Assembly: GCA_030595925.1 (NCBI GenBank)
Contig: JAUVLC010000031.1
Coordinates: 1-23,202 of the forward strand
Length of the DNA stretch: 23,202 nt
Reading direction: 5' to 3'
Source of the DNA: Clostridia bacterium
Lineage (GTDB): Bacteria > CBDUZB01 > JAGLHV01
In this document: piece by piece, positions 1 through 8,753 of the stretch
Layout of the letters: each line of letters opens with the position of its first letter
Numbering within the stretch: position 1 is the stretch's first letter
Position numbers and translations under genes: made by a program
The notes under the pieces: generated by a model
What the model saw: only the letters and a program-made list of their open reading frames with translations
Database searches by the model: none
Told to the model about the DNA's origin: nothing

Positions 1-1022
1 GTTTGGTTATTGCTTATGCCTGGCTGTTTAGTGTTTTTTCGCTTTCTTTTTCACGGTGGCTGCTAAACATTTTGAGTAATAAAATTTTTATTTTTAACAA
101 AACATTAATAATGGGGCAAGGTAAAATTTTTGAGCATCTCAAAAAAATATTGAAGAAACAAAAAGGAGGATATTGCTTTTCTGATTTAATGGAAGGAAAA
201 AGATTAGCAGGTTTTATAAAAAAGAATAAAATACAAGAGGTTGTTATATCGAAGTTTCCGGCTATACATACGGAAATATTGAATATTTCTCAGCAGTGTG
301 AAAAATTAAACCTGGATTTTAAATTCGTGCCGGATTTAGTAGAGTTACGTATGGGAGAAGTAATTATGGATGATTCATTGGGACTTCCTTTAATTCAACT
401 AAGGTCAATTTCTTTGCACGGGATGAATTTTTTTATTAAACGGTGTTTAGATGTTTTTCTTTCCATTTTGGTTTTATCTGTATTATTTGTTCCCTTAGTA
501 ATAATAGTCATTATGATAAAGTTAGATACGCCGGGTTCTGTTTTATATTGCCAGTCGCGATTAGGTCATAAAGAAAAAATGTTTCCTTTTTTTAAGTTTA
601 GGACAATGGTTCAGGATGCGGATATAATTTTAGAAAAAATAAAACATTTAAGTGAACGAAAGGGTCCGGTTTTTAAGATGAAAAAAGACCCCAGAATTAC
701 TTTTTGCGGAAAGATTTTAAGGCGTTATAGTCTGGATGAATTACCCCAGATAATTAATGTATTGAGGGGAGAGATGAGTTTGGTAGGTCCCCGTCCCCAG
801 GTGCTTTGGGAAGCAGCCCATTATGATGATTGGGCAAAAAAGCGTTTACGGGTTTTACCCGGGATTACCGGTTTGTGGCAGATTAGCGGAAGAAGTGATT
901 TGAGTTATGAAGAGATGATTCGTTTGGATATTTTTTATTTAGAAAACTGGTCGTTTATTTTTGATTTAAAAATCTTGTTAAAAACTGTTCCGGTGGTGTT
1001 GTTAGCTAAGGGAGCGTATTGA
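1..1022 (+). CDS. Polyprenyl-phosphate sugar-1-phosphate transferase (exopolysaccharide initiating enzyme), 5' partial
   Basis: Membrane enzyme that moves a sugar-1-phosphate from a UDP-sugar onto undecaprenyl phosphate, the first step of a surface polysaccharide repeat unit (WbaP/WcaJ-type bacterial sugar transferase family). The frame is open to the left edge, and full-length members with an N-terminal set of membrane helices are about 450-480 residues, so the start lies outside the window; the TTG at 3 is not a credible start. Counting from that TTG, residues about 35-130 look like the middle nucleotide-binding-like domain, 146-172 form a membrane segment, and 173-339 are the catalytic domain. 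Family signatures are clear: DPRIT (229-233), SLDELPQ (243-249), MSLVGPRP (258-265), PGITGLWQISGR (286-297) and a C-terminal GAY. It lies 30 bp before an epimerase, which fits a polysaccharide cluster. The sugar used cannot be read from the sequence. Confidence 0.93.
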   Translation, partial: LVIAYAWLFSVFSLSFSRWLLNILSNKIFIFNKTLIMGQGKIFEHLKKILKKQKGGYCFSDLMEGKRLAGFIKKNKIQEVVISKFPAIHTEILNISQQCEKLNLDFKFVPDLVELRMGEVIMDDSLGLPLIQLRSISLHGMNFFIKRCLDVFLSILVLSVLFVPLVIIVIMIKLDTPGSVLYCQSRLGHKEKMFPFFKFRTMVQDADIILEKIKHLSERKGPVFKMKKDPRITFCGKILRRYSLDELPQIINVLRGEMSLVGPRPQVLWEAAHYDDWAKKRLRVLPGITGLWQISGRSDLSYEEMIRLDIFYLENWSFIFDLKILLKTVPVVLLAKGAY

Positions 1023-1052
1023 TAAATAAAATCATTTAAGTGGGGGAAAAGA

Positions 1053-1970
1053 ATGAAAGTGTTGGTGACCGGAGGGGCGGGATTTATTGGTTCACATCTG
1101 GTGGATGCTTATCTTGCCAGAGGGGATGAAGTAGTAATTGTGGATGATTTGTCTTCCGGGAAGGAAGAGAATATTAATAAACAGGCTAAATTCTATAAAA
1201 TGGACATACAGGATACATCTTTAGCTAAGATTTTTAAAGAAGAAAAGATTGAGCTGGTTAATCATCATGCTGCTCAGTTAGATGTGAGAAAATCGGTAGC
1301 TGATCCTATTTTTGATGCCCGGGTGAATATATTAGGGATATTAAATATTTTAGAAAATTGCAGACAGTTTGAAGTAAATAAAGTAATTTTTGCTTCTTCC
1401 GGAGGAGTAATTTACGGAGAGTGTAAGGATGAGTCAGCCGCTGAAAGTTTTCCTGCCGGACCTCTTTCTCCCTATGGGGTGAGTAAACTTGCCAGCGAGT
1501 ATTACCTATATTATTATGGAAAAACTTTTGCTCTCAAATATACTGTTCTTCGTTACGGAAATGTTTATGGTCCCCGGCAAGACCCTTATGGAGAAGCCGG
1601 GGTAGTAGCAATATTTTTTGAAAAAATGCTGGAGAATAACGAAATAAATATTTTCGGAGATGGGAAACAAATGAGAGATTATGTATATGTGGGAGATGTG
1701 GTAAGAGCCAGTCTGTCTTGCATGGAAAATGGTCACAATGACATATTTAATGTTGGAACAGGGGAGGCCATTTCAGTTAATTCGCTATTCAAAGAGATGA
1801 AAGGAATTCTTGATTATAAAAAAGATGCAATTTATAAACCGGCAAGAACGGGTGAATTATTTAAGAGTTTTTTAAATGTTAGTAAAGCAGAAAAAGTATT
1901 GGATTGGAAACCGGAAGTGAATTTTTCACAAGGTTTAAAAGAAACCACTGCCTGGTTTAGGAAAACTTGA
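1053..1970 (+). CDS. NAD-dependent sugar-nucleotide epimerase, UDP-glucose 4-epimerase (GalE)-like
   Basis: Extended short-chain dehydrogenase/reductase that probably interconverts UDP-hexoses for polysaccharide synthesis in the cytoplasm. The N-terminal Rossmann motif GGAGFIG (residues 7-13) binds NAD. The catalytic set is visible as the SSGG region (115-118) and the YGVSK motif (Tyr141, Lys145). NVYGPRQDP and the DYVYVGDV motif further on are typical of the GalE-like branch. At 305 residues the length is normal. The ATG at 1053 follows a purine-rich GGGGG stretch at a workable distance. It sits 30 bp after the sugar transferase and is probably co-transcribed with it. The substrate (glucose/galactose or their N-acetylated forms) is an inference from the family and is not determined. 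Confidence 0.9.
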   Translation: MKVLVTGGAGFIGSHLVDAYLARGDEVVIVDDLSSGKEENINKQAKFYKMDIQDTSLAKIFKEEKIELVNHHAAQLDVRKSVADPIFDARVNILGILNILENCRQFEVNKVIFASSGGVIYGECKDESAAESFPAGPLSPYGVSKLASEYYLYYYGKTFALKYTVLRYGNVYGPRQDPYGEAGVVAIFFEKMLENNEINIFGDGKQMRDYVYVGDVVRASLSCMENGHNDIFNVGTGEAISVNSLFKEMKGILDYKKDAIYKPARTGELFKSFLNVSKAEKVLDWKPEVNFSQGLKETTAWFRKT

Positions 1971-2040
1971 GAAAAGATAATATGGTTTTTAGTTAGAAGA
2001 GAGTATCAAAAATAGAATGGAATAGTAGATTAATAGATAG

Positions 2041-2104
2041 AAATACTAAATTCGAATATCGAAATACTAAACAAATTCAAAATTCTAAATACAAAATTCA
2101 AAAC
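2041..2104. repeat. AT-rich degenerate short tandem repeat (words like AAATTCAAAATTC and GAAATACTAAA)
   Basis: A non-coding stretch made of recurring words such as GAAATACTAAA and AAATTCAAAATTC. A related reverse-oriented stretch occurs near 9953-9990. It resembles the degenerate intergenic arrays elsewhere in this window. It lies in the 284-bp spacer before the nucleotidyltransferase gene, and I see no gene in that spacer. Confidence 0.5.
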
Positions 2105-2122
2105 AGGAAGATTTTTTGCAAG

Positions 2123-2229
2123 AGTATGTGTTTAAAGGTTTGTTGGATTTTGATTTAGAAGAAATTACTACATAAAAACGCAGGCTAAAGCCTGCGGCTA
2201 CCAAAAAAATAAAACATTTTTGACGTTAC
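2123..2229 (+). repeat. REP-like interspersed repeat, copy 1 (107 bp, with GCAGGC/GCCTGC hairpin)
   Basis: This 107-bp segment matches 14770-14875 with, by eye, only eight base changes (all transitions) and one single-A indel. Its core is the hairpin GCAGGCTAAAGCCTGC at 2180-2195 followed by GGCTACC. The 5' half encodes a short open tail ending in TAA at 2174-2176 (F-K-G-L-L-D-F-D-L-E-E-I-T-T), which has a counterpart in the other copy, so both may be the 3' end of a lost gene. Hairpins of this form are typical of REP elements mobilised by RAYT/Y1 transposases. That link is inferred from family knowledge; no transposase is in the window. The copy ends 25 bp before the start of the next gene. 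Confidence 0.75.
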
Positions 2230-2254
2230 TTTTAAAACTAATAGGGGATGATTG

Positions 2255-3310
2255 ATGAAAGCTTTAATTCTTATCGGGGGATTGGGGACGCGATTACGTC
2301 CTTTAACTTGTACTACTCCTAAACCGATGTTACCTATTATAAATCGTCCGTTTTTAACTTATCAAATTGATTTAATAAAGAAGTACGGTATAAAAGAAAT
2401 TATTTTTTGCCTGGCTTATTTACCTTCTTCTTTTCGCAAATATTTTGGCAACGGAGAAAAATTTGGTGTAAAAATTCGCCATGTAGTGGAAAAAGTTCCC
2501 CTGGGTACCGGTGGAGGAGTAAAAAATGCGCATAAATTTGTTGATGAACCGGTGATTATTTTTAACGGCGATGTTTTGACTGATATAAATTTAGGAAAAT
2601 TGATTGTTTTTCATCGCCAAAAAAAAGCGAAAGCAACGATTTCTTTGGTAAAGGTAAAGGATCCTACGATATATGGGTTAATAAAGACGGACAAAAAGGG
2701 AAAAATTAAACAGTTTTTAGAAAAGCCCACATGGGCGGAAGTTACCTGTAATACTATAAATGCCGGGATTTATGTTTTTGAGCCGGAAGTGTTTGATTAT
2801 ATTCCCCGGGGGGTTAATTACTCTCTGGAACGGGGATTATTCCCTTTATTGTTGGATAAGAAAGAGCCGTTTTATGGTTATGTTGCTTCGGATTATTGGT
2901 TGGACATTGGAACTAACGAAAAATATTTACAGGCCAACAGGGATGTTTTGTCCGGAAAAGTTAATTGCCGGATTCCTTATCGTAGTGTAAAAGGGAAAAT
3001 GTTGTTGGGAAAGGGTTGTAAAATTTCTTCGGGGTTAAAAATTGTTGGTAAGGCGGTTATTGGGAATAAAGTAAAGATTGAAAAAGATGTTTGCATAAAT
3101 GGCCGGGTAAGTATAGGTAATAATGTGTTTATCGCTTCCGGTACTCTGCTTTCTGATTGTGTTATTTTAGATAATACGAGAATTGGAGAAGGGGTAAAAT
3201 TAGAAAAATGTATAGTGGGGAATAATTGTATTATTGAGTCTTATAGTTTTTTACGAGAGGGAATAGCTATCGGTGACGGCAGCATAATAAAAAAATACAG
3301 CTGTCTATAA
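2255..3310 (+). CDS. Sugar-1-phosphate nucleotidyltransferase, GDP-mannose pyrophosphorylase-like
   Basis: Cytoplasmic enzyme that joins an NTP and a sugar-1-phosphate to give an NDP-sugar. The N-terminal signature GGLGTRLRPLT (residues 8-18) with TPKPM is the nucleotidyltransferase loop, and FNGDVLTD carries the metal-binding Asp. The C-terminal third is a left-handed beta-helix of hexapeptide repeats (IGNKV, IGNNV, IGEGV and similar). The order of domains and the N-terminal wording resemble mannose-1-phosphate guanylyltransferases of the GMPPB type, but glucose-1-phosphate uridylyl- or thymidylyltransferase activity cannot be excluded. I chose ATG 2255 over TTG 2252 because AGGGG at 2243-2247 is well placed for it. 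It lies 25 bp before a phosphohexomutase, which would supply its sugar-1-phosphate. Confidence 0.9.
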   Translation: MKALILIGGLGTRLRPLTCTTPKPMLPIINRPFLTYQIDLIKKYGIKEIIFCLAYLPSSFRKYFGNGEKFGVKIRHVVEKVPLGTGGGVKNAHKFVDEPVIIFNGDVLTDINLGKLIVFHRQKKAKATISLVKVKDPTIYGLIKTDKKGKIKQFLEKPTWAEVTCNTINAGIYVFEPEVFDYIPRGVNYSLERGLFPLLLDKKEPFYGYVASDYWLDIGTNEKYLQANRDVLSGKVNCRIPYRSVKGKMLLGKGCKISSGLKIVGKAVIGNKVKIEKDVCINGRVSIGNNVFIASGTLLSDCVILDNTRIGEGVKLEKCIVGNNCIIESYSFLREGIAIGDGSIIKKYSCL

Positions 3311-3335
3311 TATATGAAATAGAAAGGGGACTTTA

Positions 3336-4787
3336 GTGTATAAAATAAAATTTGGCACTGACGGATGGCGGGGAGTAATTGCCCGTGACTTTACTTTTGA
3401 TAATGTAAGAATTATTTCTCAGGCTATTGCTGATTATATTAAGCAAAATTCACCGGGTAAATCATTTAATGTGGTTATTGGCTATGATATGAGATTTCTT
3501 TCGGAAAACTATGCAGAAATTGCAGCTCGGGTAATGGAAGGTAATGGGATATCAGTATTATTTAGCAGCCAGCCGATTACTACTCCCACAGTTTCTCATG
3601 CGGTAGTTAAGCGTAAAGCTAATGCCGGAATAATGGTTACTGCCAGTCATAATCCTCCTTTTTATAACGGCATAAAAGTTAAAGCAGCCTTTGGAGGTTC
3701 TATCTCAGCCGGTACCGGCAAACAAATCGAGAAATTTTTGTATAAGAATTCTCCCCGTGTTAAAGAAGGAAATAGTAAAATAACAAATTTTTATACGGAT
3801 TATATAAAGGACTTGCAAAGTTACATTGATTTAAATTTGATGAAAAAATCGAGGTTAAAAATAGTTTTCGATTCTATGTATGGGTCGGGATGTTCTTATT
3901 TACAGGACGTTTTAAAATCAACTAATTGTAAAATAATTGCTATTCATAGTCAACGAAAGGCAATGTTCGGCGGATTAAATCCCGAGCCGATAGAGAAAAA
4001 CCTGGAAGAATTAAAAAAGAAAGTAATTGAAGAAAAAGCCGACATCGGGATTGCTGTAGACGGAGATGGTGACCGTGTAGGTGTAGTGGATAATAAAGGT
4101 AAATATCTGTCTCCGCATCAGGTTTTTCCGTTAATTCTTTCATATTTAATTGAATCCAAACAATGGTCGGGAAAAGTGGTGCAGGCAATTTCTTTAGGAT
4201 ATTTAGGGGAAAGAATTGCCCGGCATTATCGTTTGCCTTTTCAGGAAGTTCACGTGGGATTTAAAAATGTTTGCGAATTAATGTTAAAAGAGAATATTCT
4301 TATGGGTGGGGAAGAAAGTGGAGGGTATGGGTATCAGGGATATCTTCCGGAACGCGACGGGGTTTTGTCCGGATTATGGATAGTAGAAATGTTAGCAAAA
4401 AGAAAAAATAAATTATCACAGATTCTTTCGGAAATGCAAAAAAGATTTGGCAAGTCGGTTTTCGAAAGAAAGGATGTACAGATAACAAAGATAAAAAAAC
4501 TGCTTTCAAGTAAGCAGGGGTCCAAAAAAAACAAAACAGAGTTGGATAAAAAACTTTTTACTGATTTAGTAACACAAAAGATTCCCAATAAATTAATAAA
4601 TATTCCGGTTAAAGAGGTTAAAACATTTGATGGAGTAAAAATTATTTTAAAGGATGATGCCTGGTTATTACTTCGTCCTTCAGGAACGGAACCGGTAGTG
4701 CGTTTATATTCGGAAGCAGAGTCAAAAAGAAAAGTAGATTTGCTTCTTGATGAAGGCAGAAAAATAATCAATAAAATTAGTAGTTAA
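3336..4787 (+). CDS. Phosphomannomutase/phosphoglucomutase (alpha-D-phosphohexomutase family)
   Basis: Interconverts hexose-6-phosphate and hexose-1-phosphate, feeding the nucleotidyltransferase encoded just upstream. All four family motifs are present: the phosphoserine loop TASHNPP (102-108, Ser104), the metal loop DGDGDR (242-247), the sugar-binding loop GGEESGG (324-330) and the phosphate-binding RPSGTEP (447-453). The N-terminal GTDGWRG is also typical. Length 483 is normal. The start is GTG 3336, preceded by AAAGGGGA at 3323-3330; starting there keeps the conserved FGTDGWRG close to the N-terminus. Between the phosphate-sugar part and the last domain (about residues 385-410) there is a Lys/Ser-rich, low-complexity stretch. 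Whether mannose or glucose is preferred cannot be told. Confidence 0.93.
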   Translation: MYKIKFGTDGWRGVIARDFTFDNVRIISQAIADYIKQNSPGKSFNVVIGYDMRFLSENYAEIAARVMEGNGISVLFSSQPITTPTVSHAVVKRKANAGIMVTASHNPPFYNGIKVKAAFGGSISAGTGKQIEKFLYKNSPRVKEGNSKITNFYTDYIKDLQSYIDLNLMKKSRLKIVFDSMYGSGCSYLQDVLKSTNCKIIAIHSQRKAMFGGLNPEPIEKNLEELKKKVIEEKADIGIAVDGDGDRVGVVDNKGKYLSPHQVFPLILSYLIESKQWSGKVVQAISLGYLGERIARHYRLPFQEVHVGFKNVCELMLKENILMGGEESGGYGYQGYLPERDGVLSGLWIVEMLAKRKNKLSQILSEMQKRFGKSVFERKDVQITKIKKLLSSKQGSKKNKTELDKKLFTDLVTQKIPNKLINIPVKEVKTFDGVKIILKDDAWLLLRPSGTEPVVRLYSEAESKRKVDLLLDEGRKIINKISS

Positions 4788-4809
4788 GAAAGAGAAGAGG
4801 ATTTTAATT

Positions 4810-6045
4810 ATGAAAAAACAAATAAAAAAAGCAGTACTTGCATATTCGGGGGGATTGGATACTTCGGTAATTATTCACTGGCTTAAAGAAAATTACGGAT
4901 GCAAAGTAATTGCTTATACGGTTGATGTAGGACAGGGCAAAAATTTAAAACCTTTAAAGAAAAAAGCACTAAATTCAGGAGTGGACAAAATAATTATTGA
5001 AGACTTGAGGAAGGAATTTGCTTATAATTATGTTTTGCCCGCTTTGCAGGCAAATGCCGTTTATGAAAATAAATATCTTTTAGCTACGGCTTTATCCCGT
5101 CCTTTGATTGCCGAAAAGCTTGTTTCTTTAGCATTGAGGGAAAAAGCGGATACCATTGTGCATGGTTGTACGGGTAAAGGAAACGACCAGGTGCGTTTTG
5201 AAGTTACTATAGCGAAGTTGTCTCCGGGGTTACAAATATTAGCTCCCCTGCGTGAATGGGAAATGAAATCAAGAGAAGATGAGATTGCTTATGCAAAAAA
5301 GCATAAAATTCCATTGGAAATAAAGAAAAAAAACCCTTATAGTATTGACCGTAATTTATGGGGAGTAAGTATTGAATGCGGACAGTTGGAGGATCCTTGG
5401 GTGGAACCACCGGTAGATGCTTATCAAATGACAGTTGCCCCGGAAAAAGCACCCGGAAAGCCTTTATATATAGAAATTGATTTTCAGGCAGGTGTACCGG
5501 TAAAGATAAATGGGAAAAAACTTCCCCTGGTTGAATTAATTGAAAAATTAAATACATTAGGTGGAAAACATGGCATAGGCAGGATTGATTTGGTAGAAAA
5601 TAGATTAGTTGGGATAAAATCGCGGGAAATTTATGAATGTCCTGCGGCAATGATTCTGACTCTTGCTCACAGGGAACTGGAAATGCTGGTTTTGGATAGA
5701 GAGTTATTGCATTATAAGGAATTACTTTCCTGTCGGTACGGAGAGCTGATTTATTATGGGTTGTGGCATTCGCCGTTAAGGGAAGCCATAGCTTCTTTTG
5801 TTAAAACTACCCAAAAAGAAATAACAGGGAAAGTGCGGCTTAAGTTGTATAAAGGCCTTTGTCAGGTTGTGGGTAGGAAATCTCCTTATTCGTTGTATCA
5901 TCATTCTTTAGCTACTTATACTAAGGAAGATATTTTTAATCACTCCTCAGCGGAAGGATTTATTGAATTGTGGGGTTTGCCGTTAAAAGCAAAGGCAATG
6001 TTGGAAGCAGAAAAAAGAGTTGTAAAATCAAAGAAAAAAAGATAG
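4810..6045 (+). CDS. argG: Argininosuccinate synthase
   Basis: Seventh step of arginine synthesis: citrulline plus aspartate plus ATP give argininosuccinate. The N-type ATP-pyrophosphatase loop AYSGGLDTS is at residues 11-19. HGCTGKGNDQVRFE (about 118-131) binds citrulline and aspartate, and SIDRNLWG with its ECG follow-on (about 180) is also typical. Length 411 matches the usual 395-415. The ATG has a GAAGAGG ribosome-binding site at 4793-4799, and the gene starts 22 bp after the mutase. It is directly followed by argH, the next enzyme, so the two are almost certainly one operon. The extreme C-terminus is Lys-rich and not conserved. Confidence 0.97.
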   Translation: MKKQIKKAVLAYSGGLDTSVIIHWLKENYGCKVIAYTVDVGQGKNLKPLKKKALNSGVDKIIIEDLRKEFAYNYVLPALQANAVYENKYLLATALSRPLIAEKLVSLALREKADTIVHGCTGKGNDQVRFEVTIAKLSPGLQILAPLREWEMKSREDEIAYAKKHKIPLEIKKKNPYSIDRNLWGVSIECGQLEDPWVEPPVDAYQMTVAPEKAPGKPLYIEIDFQAGVPVKINGKKLPLVELIEKLNTLGGKHGIGRIDLVENRLVGIKSREIYECPAAMILTLAHRELEMLVLDRELLHYKELLSCRYGELIYYGLWHSPLREAIASFVKTTQKEITGKVRLKLYKGLCQVVGRKSPYSLYHHSLATYTKEDIFNHSSAEGFIELWGLPLKAKAMLEAEKRVVKSKKKR

Positions 6046-6082
6046 AATTCAAATGAAATAGATGTTATGGCAGGAGGAAAAA

Positions 6083-8749
6083 GTGAAACTCTGGGATGGA
6101 AGATTTAAAAAGGAAATGGATCCGGATTGTTCTAAATTCCTTGCTTCTATTACTTTTGATATTAGATTGGCTGAATACGATATTATAGGGAGTATTGCCC
6201 ATGTCAGGATGTTGGGTAAATGTGGGATAATTAAGAAAGAAGAGACGAAGAAAATTATTGCGGGTTTGGAAAAAATTCTGGGTGAAATTAAAAATGGAAA
6301 GTTGACTTTTTCTTCTAAAGACGAAGATATTCATATGTTGATAGAGAGAAAACTTATAGAAAAAATAGGTCCTGTAGGAGGAAAGTTACATACTGCCCGT
6401 TCGCGTAATGACCAGGTAGCATTAGATGTACGAATGTACTTGCGGGAAGAAATAGGAATAATATTAAATTTAGTACTGAAATTTCAAAAAGTAATAGTAA
6501 AAATGGCACAAAAGAATATCGATGTAATTATGCCCGGGTTTACCCACTTACAACATGCTCAACCCATACTTTTTTCTCACCATTTTTTAGCTTATTGGTG
6601 GATGTTAGAAAGGGATAAAGGGAGGTTGTTTGATTGTTTGAGGAGGGTAAATGTAATGCCTCTGGGAGTAGGGGCTTTAGCCGGAACATCTTTTCCTATA
6701 GACCGAAATTATGTAGCCCGATTATTAAAATTTCCGCAGGTTTCGCAAAACAGCATTGATACGGTCGGAGATAGGGATTTTATCATTGAATTTTTATCCG
6801 ATGCAGCGACATTAATAATGCATTTATCCAGATTTTCCGAAGAGATTATTTTGTGGAATTCTACTGAGTTTTCTTTTGTAGAAATGGATGATGCTTTTTC
6901 TACAGGTTCTTCTATTATGCCTCAGAAAAAAAACCCGGATATAGCGGAGTTAACCAGAGGAAAGACAGGCAGGATTTATGGGGCATTAATTGCCTTACTT
7001 ACCCAAATGAAATCTCTTCCTTTAGCTTATAATAAAGATATGCAGGAAGATAAAGAGGAATTATTTAAAACAATAGATACCCTAAAAGAGGTTTTAACTG
7101 TTTTTCCAAAAATGCTTTCTTCTGTTTTGATAAACAAAAAAAGAATGTATGCTGCTTGTCAGGAAGGATTCCTTAATGCGACTAATGTTGCCGAGTATTT
7201 AACCAACAAAGGAATTCCTTTTAGAGAAGCACACAAGATAACAGGTAAAATAGTGGCTTATTGTATTGAAAACAAAAAAAGGTTAGAAGATCTTTCCGAA
7301 GAGGAATTTTATAAGTTTTCTCCGAAGTTTAAAAATGATGTAAAGAAAGTTATTCGTTTGGAAAATTGTGTTAATTTACGAAATTCTTTTGGAGGGACTG
7401 CTCTTTCTTGTGTGAAGAAACAAATTAAAAAAATAAAAGAATTAATGATTAACAAAAAAATGCTCCATTTTTGCCTTTCTTTTTTTTTCATTTCTGTCTT
7501 TTTGGGAAAACTTATTTATGCTGATGAGTTTTCTGAAAGAAAATTAACCCTTCCTCAGAGTGTAAAATTAGCTTTGTTAAATAGTCAAAGTCTGCTAAGT
7601 ATACAGCGGGATGTGTCTATTGCCAAAGGAAAAGTAAAAGAAGCAAAGTCTTTTATGTATCCTCAAATGGATCTCAATTGTAATATGTCCCGGTTGAAAA
7701 CAGTGTCACCTTTATCTCTTTCACCGGAATTGGGAGGGATATGGCTCGAACCTAATGAAGAAGGAAATTTTTATGCGGTTCAATTGTCTCTGTATCAATA
7801 CATTTATCAGGGGAGTTGGTTTAGAGGGGATACTAAAAAATTAGCGGACATCAATTTAAAAGGAGCAAATTCATCGTATGAACAGTTAAAGAATGAAATA
7901 GCATACGAAGTAAAAAAAGTTTTTTATCAGCTTCTTTTACTGCAGAAAAAATTTGAAATTTATGAAAAAGCCATTCAGGAATTTAAAGAAAAGTTTGCGC
8001 AAAAAAAATATAATTCTTCCTATTCAAAAATGAAACAGCAAAAATTTTTAACTGTGTTAAAATCAAACTTGAGAAAGTGTGAAAAAGATATTTCTTTGAC
8101 CCGGTTGAGTTTTAATAATGTTTTAGGTATAGAAATGAATACCAGTGTAAAGTTGATTGGCAAATTGGATTTTAGAGCCTTAAAAGTAGATTTGAACAAA
8201 TATATAGCATGGGCTTTTCAGTATAGGCCGGAATTGCTTCAAACCCGTGCCCAGGAAGAAATGGATGCTTTGGCCGTAAGTCTTTCCAAACGGGAGAGAT
8301 ATCCGACGATAGTAATGGGGGCTAATTATCAATATGGTGGTAGAGATTTGCCTTTGGATGAGAAAAACTGGATTGCTTCTATAAATTTAAGAATTCCTAT
8401 TTTTGATGCATGGGCGAGTTGGGCGAGACTAAAGCAAAAAAAAGCGAAATTGGAAAAAGCCAGATTTCAAAAAGCAGCGGTTGAAGATAAGGTCCGATGG
8501 GAGGTAAATAAAAGTTACCTGGAATTTGTAGCAGCTCAGGAGTGGGTACGGGAAACTAAAGTTGATTGGAACAAAGCAAAAAATATACGGATAGAAGCGG
8601 AAAAGGAAAAAACTAATCACTTTGAATTAATGGAAATATATGACTTTTATATAAAAATGAGATTAGAGTATATTAAATCTGTCTATAACTATATTGTTAT
8701 CAGAGCGGATTTGGAAAAAGCAATAGGGATAGATATCGTAGAAAAATAA
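6083..8749 (+). CDS. argH: Argininosuccinate lyase, fused in frame to a TolC-family outer-membrane protein
   Basis: Residues 1-454 are a complete ArgH, which splits argininosuccinate into arginine and fumarate. Visible motifs are the N-terminal KLWDGRF, TARSRNDQVALD (104-115), HLQHAQP (155-161) and the fumarase/lyase signature GSSIMPQKKNPD (275-286). The start is GTG 6083, because AGGAGG lies five bases upstream and ArgH proteins normally begin M-K-L-W; an ATG at 6062 would add seven unconserved residues and has no such site. After a normal ArgH C-terminus (GGTALSCVKKQIKKIKEL) the frame runs on with no stop into a hydrophobic signal peptide and a roughly 430-residue outer-membrane efflux (OEP) domain. 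A working protein with an internal signal peptide is unlikely. Either a second start makes the TolC part, or an indel removed the argH stop. A run of seven A at 7427-7433 is suspect: one A fewer gives TAA right after QIKK. Confidence 0.9.
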   Translation: MKLWDGRFKKEMDPDCSKFLASITFDIRLAEYDIIGSIAHVRMLGKCGIIKKEETKKIIAGLEKILGEIKNGKLTFSSKDEDIHMLIERKLIEKIGPVGGKLHTARSRNDQVALDVRMYLREEIGIILNLVLKFQKVIVKMAQKNIDVIMPGFTHLQHAQPILFSHHFLAYWWMLERDKGRLFDCLRRVNVMPLGVGALAGTSFPIDRNYVARLLKFPQVSQNSIDTVGDRDFIIEFLSDAATLIMHLSRFSEEIILWNSTEFSFVEMDDAFSTGSSIMPQKKNPDIAELTRGKTGRIYGALIALLTQMKSLPLAYNKDMQEDKEELFKTIDTLKEVLTVFPKMLSSVLINKKRMYAACQEGFLNATNVAEYLTNKGIPFREAHKITGKIVAYCIENKKRLEDLSEEEFYKFSPKFKNDVKKVIRLENCVNLRNSFGGTALSCVKKQIKKIKELMINKKMLHFCLSFFFISVFLGKLIYADEFSERKLTLPQSVKLALLNSQSLLSIQRDVSIAKGKVKEAKSFMYPQMDLNCNMSRLKTVSPLSLSPELGGIWLEPNEEGNFYAVQLSLYQYIYQGSWFRGDTKKLADINLKGANSSYEQLKNEIAYEVKKVFYQLLLLQKKFEIYEKAIQEFKEKFAQKKYNSSYSKMKQQKFLTVLKSNLRKCEKDISLTRLSFNNVLGIEMNTSVKLIGKLDFRALKVDLNKYIAWAFQYRPELLQTRAQEEMDALAVSLSKRERYPTIVMGANYQYGGRDLPLDEKNWIASINLRIPIFDAWASWARLKQKKAKLEKARFQKAAVEDKVRWEVNKSYLEFVAAQEWVRETKVDWNKAKNIRIEAEKEKTNHFELMEIYDFYIKMRLEYIKSVYNYIVIRADLEKAIGIDIVEK
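7445..8749 (+). other. TolC-family outer-membrane channel domain with its own signal peptide; probable separate translation start
   Basis: This is the 3' part of the fused frame. From ATG 7445 (or ATG 7460) the protein begins with a Lys-containing start, a long hydrophobic core rich in Phe, and a likely cleavage site after LIYA before DEFSER, which is a standard export signal. The mature part has the LTLPQSVKLALLNSQ opening of OEP/TolC proteins and two halves with long helical stretches (around residues 130-190 and 320-410 of this part). At 435 residues it has the size of a whole TolC-type monomer, which forms trimeric channels across the outer membrane. There is no good ribosome-binding site before either ATG, so translation could be coupled to argH. 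The efflux or secretion partner proteins are not in the window, so its substrate is unknown. The patatin gene begins four bases after its stop. Confidence 0.82.
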
Positions 8750-8753
8750 AAAA

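Noticed and set aside
4334-4771. 145-codon reverse ORF over the phosphohexomutase
   Set aside because: Antisense to the GGEESGG and RPSGTEP region of a certain gene.
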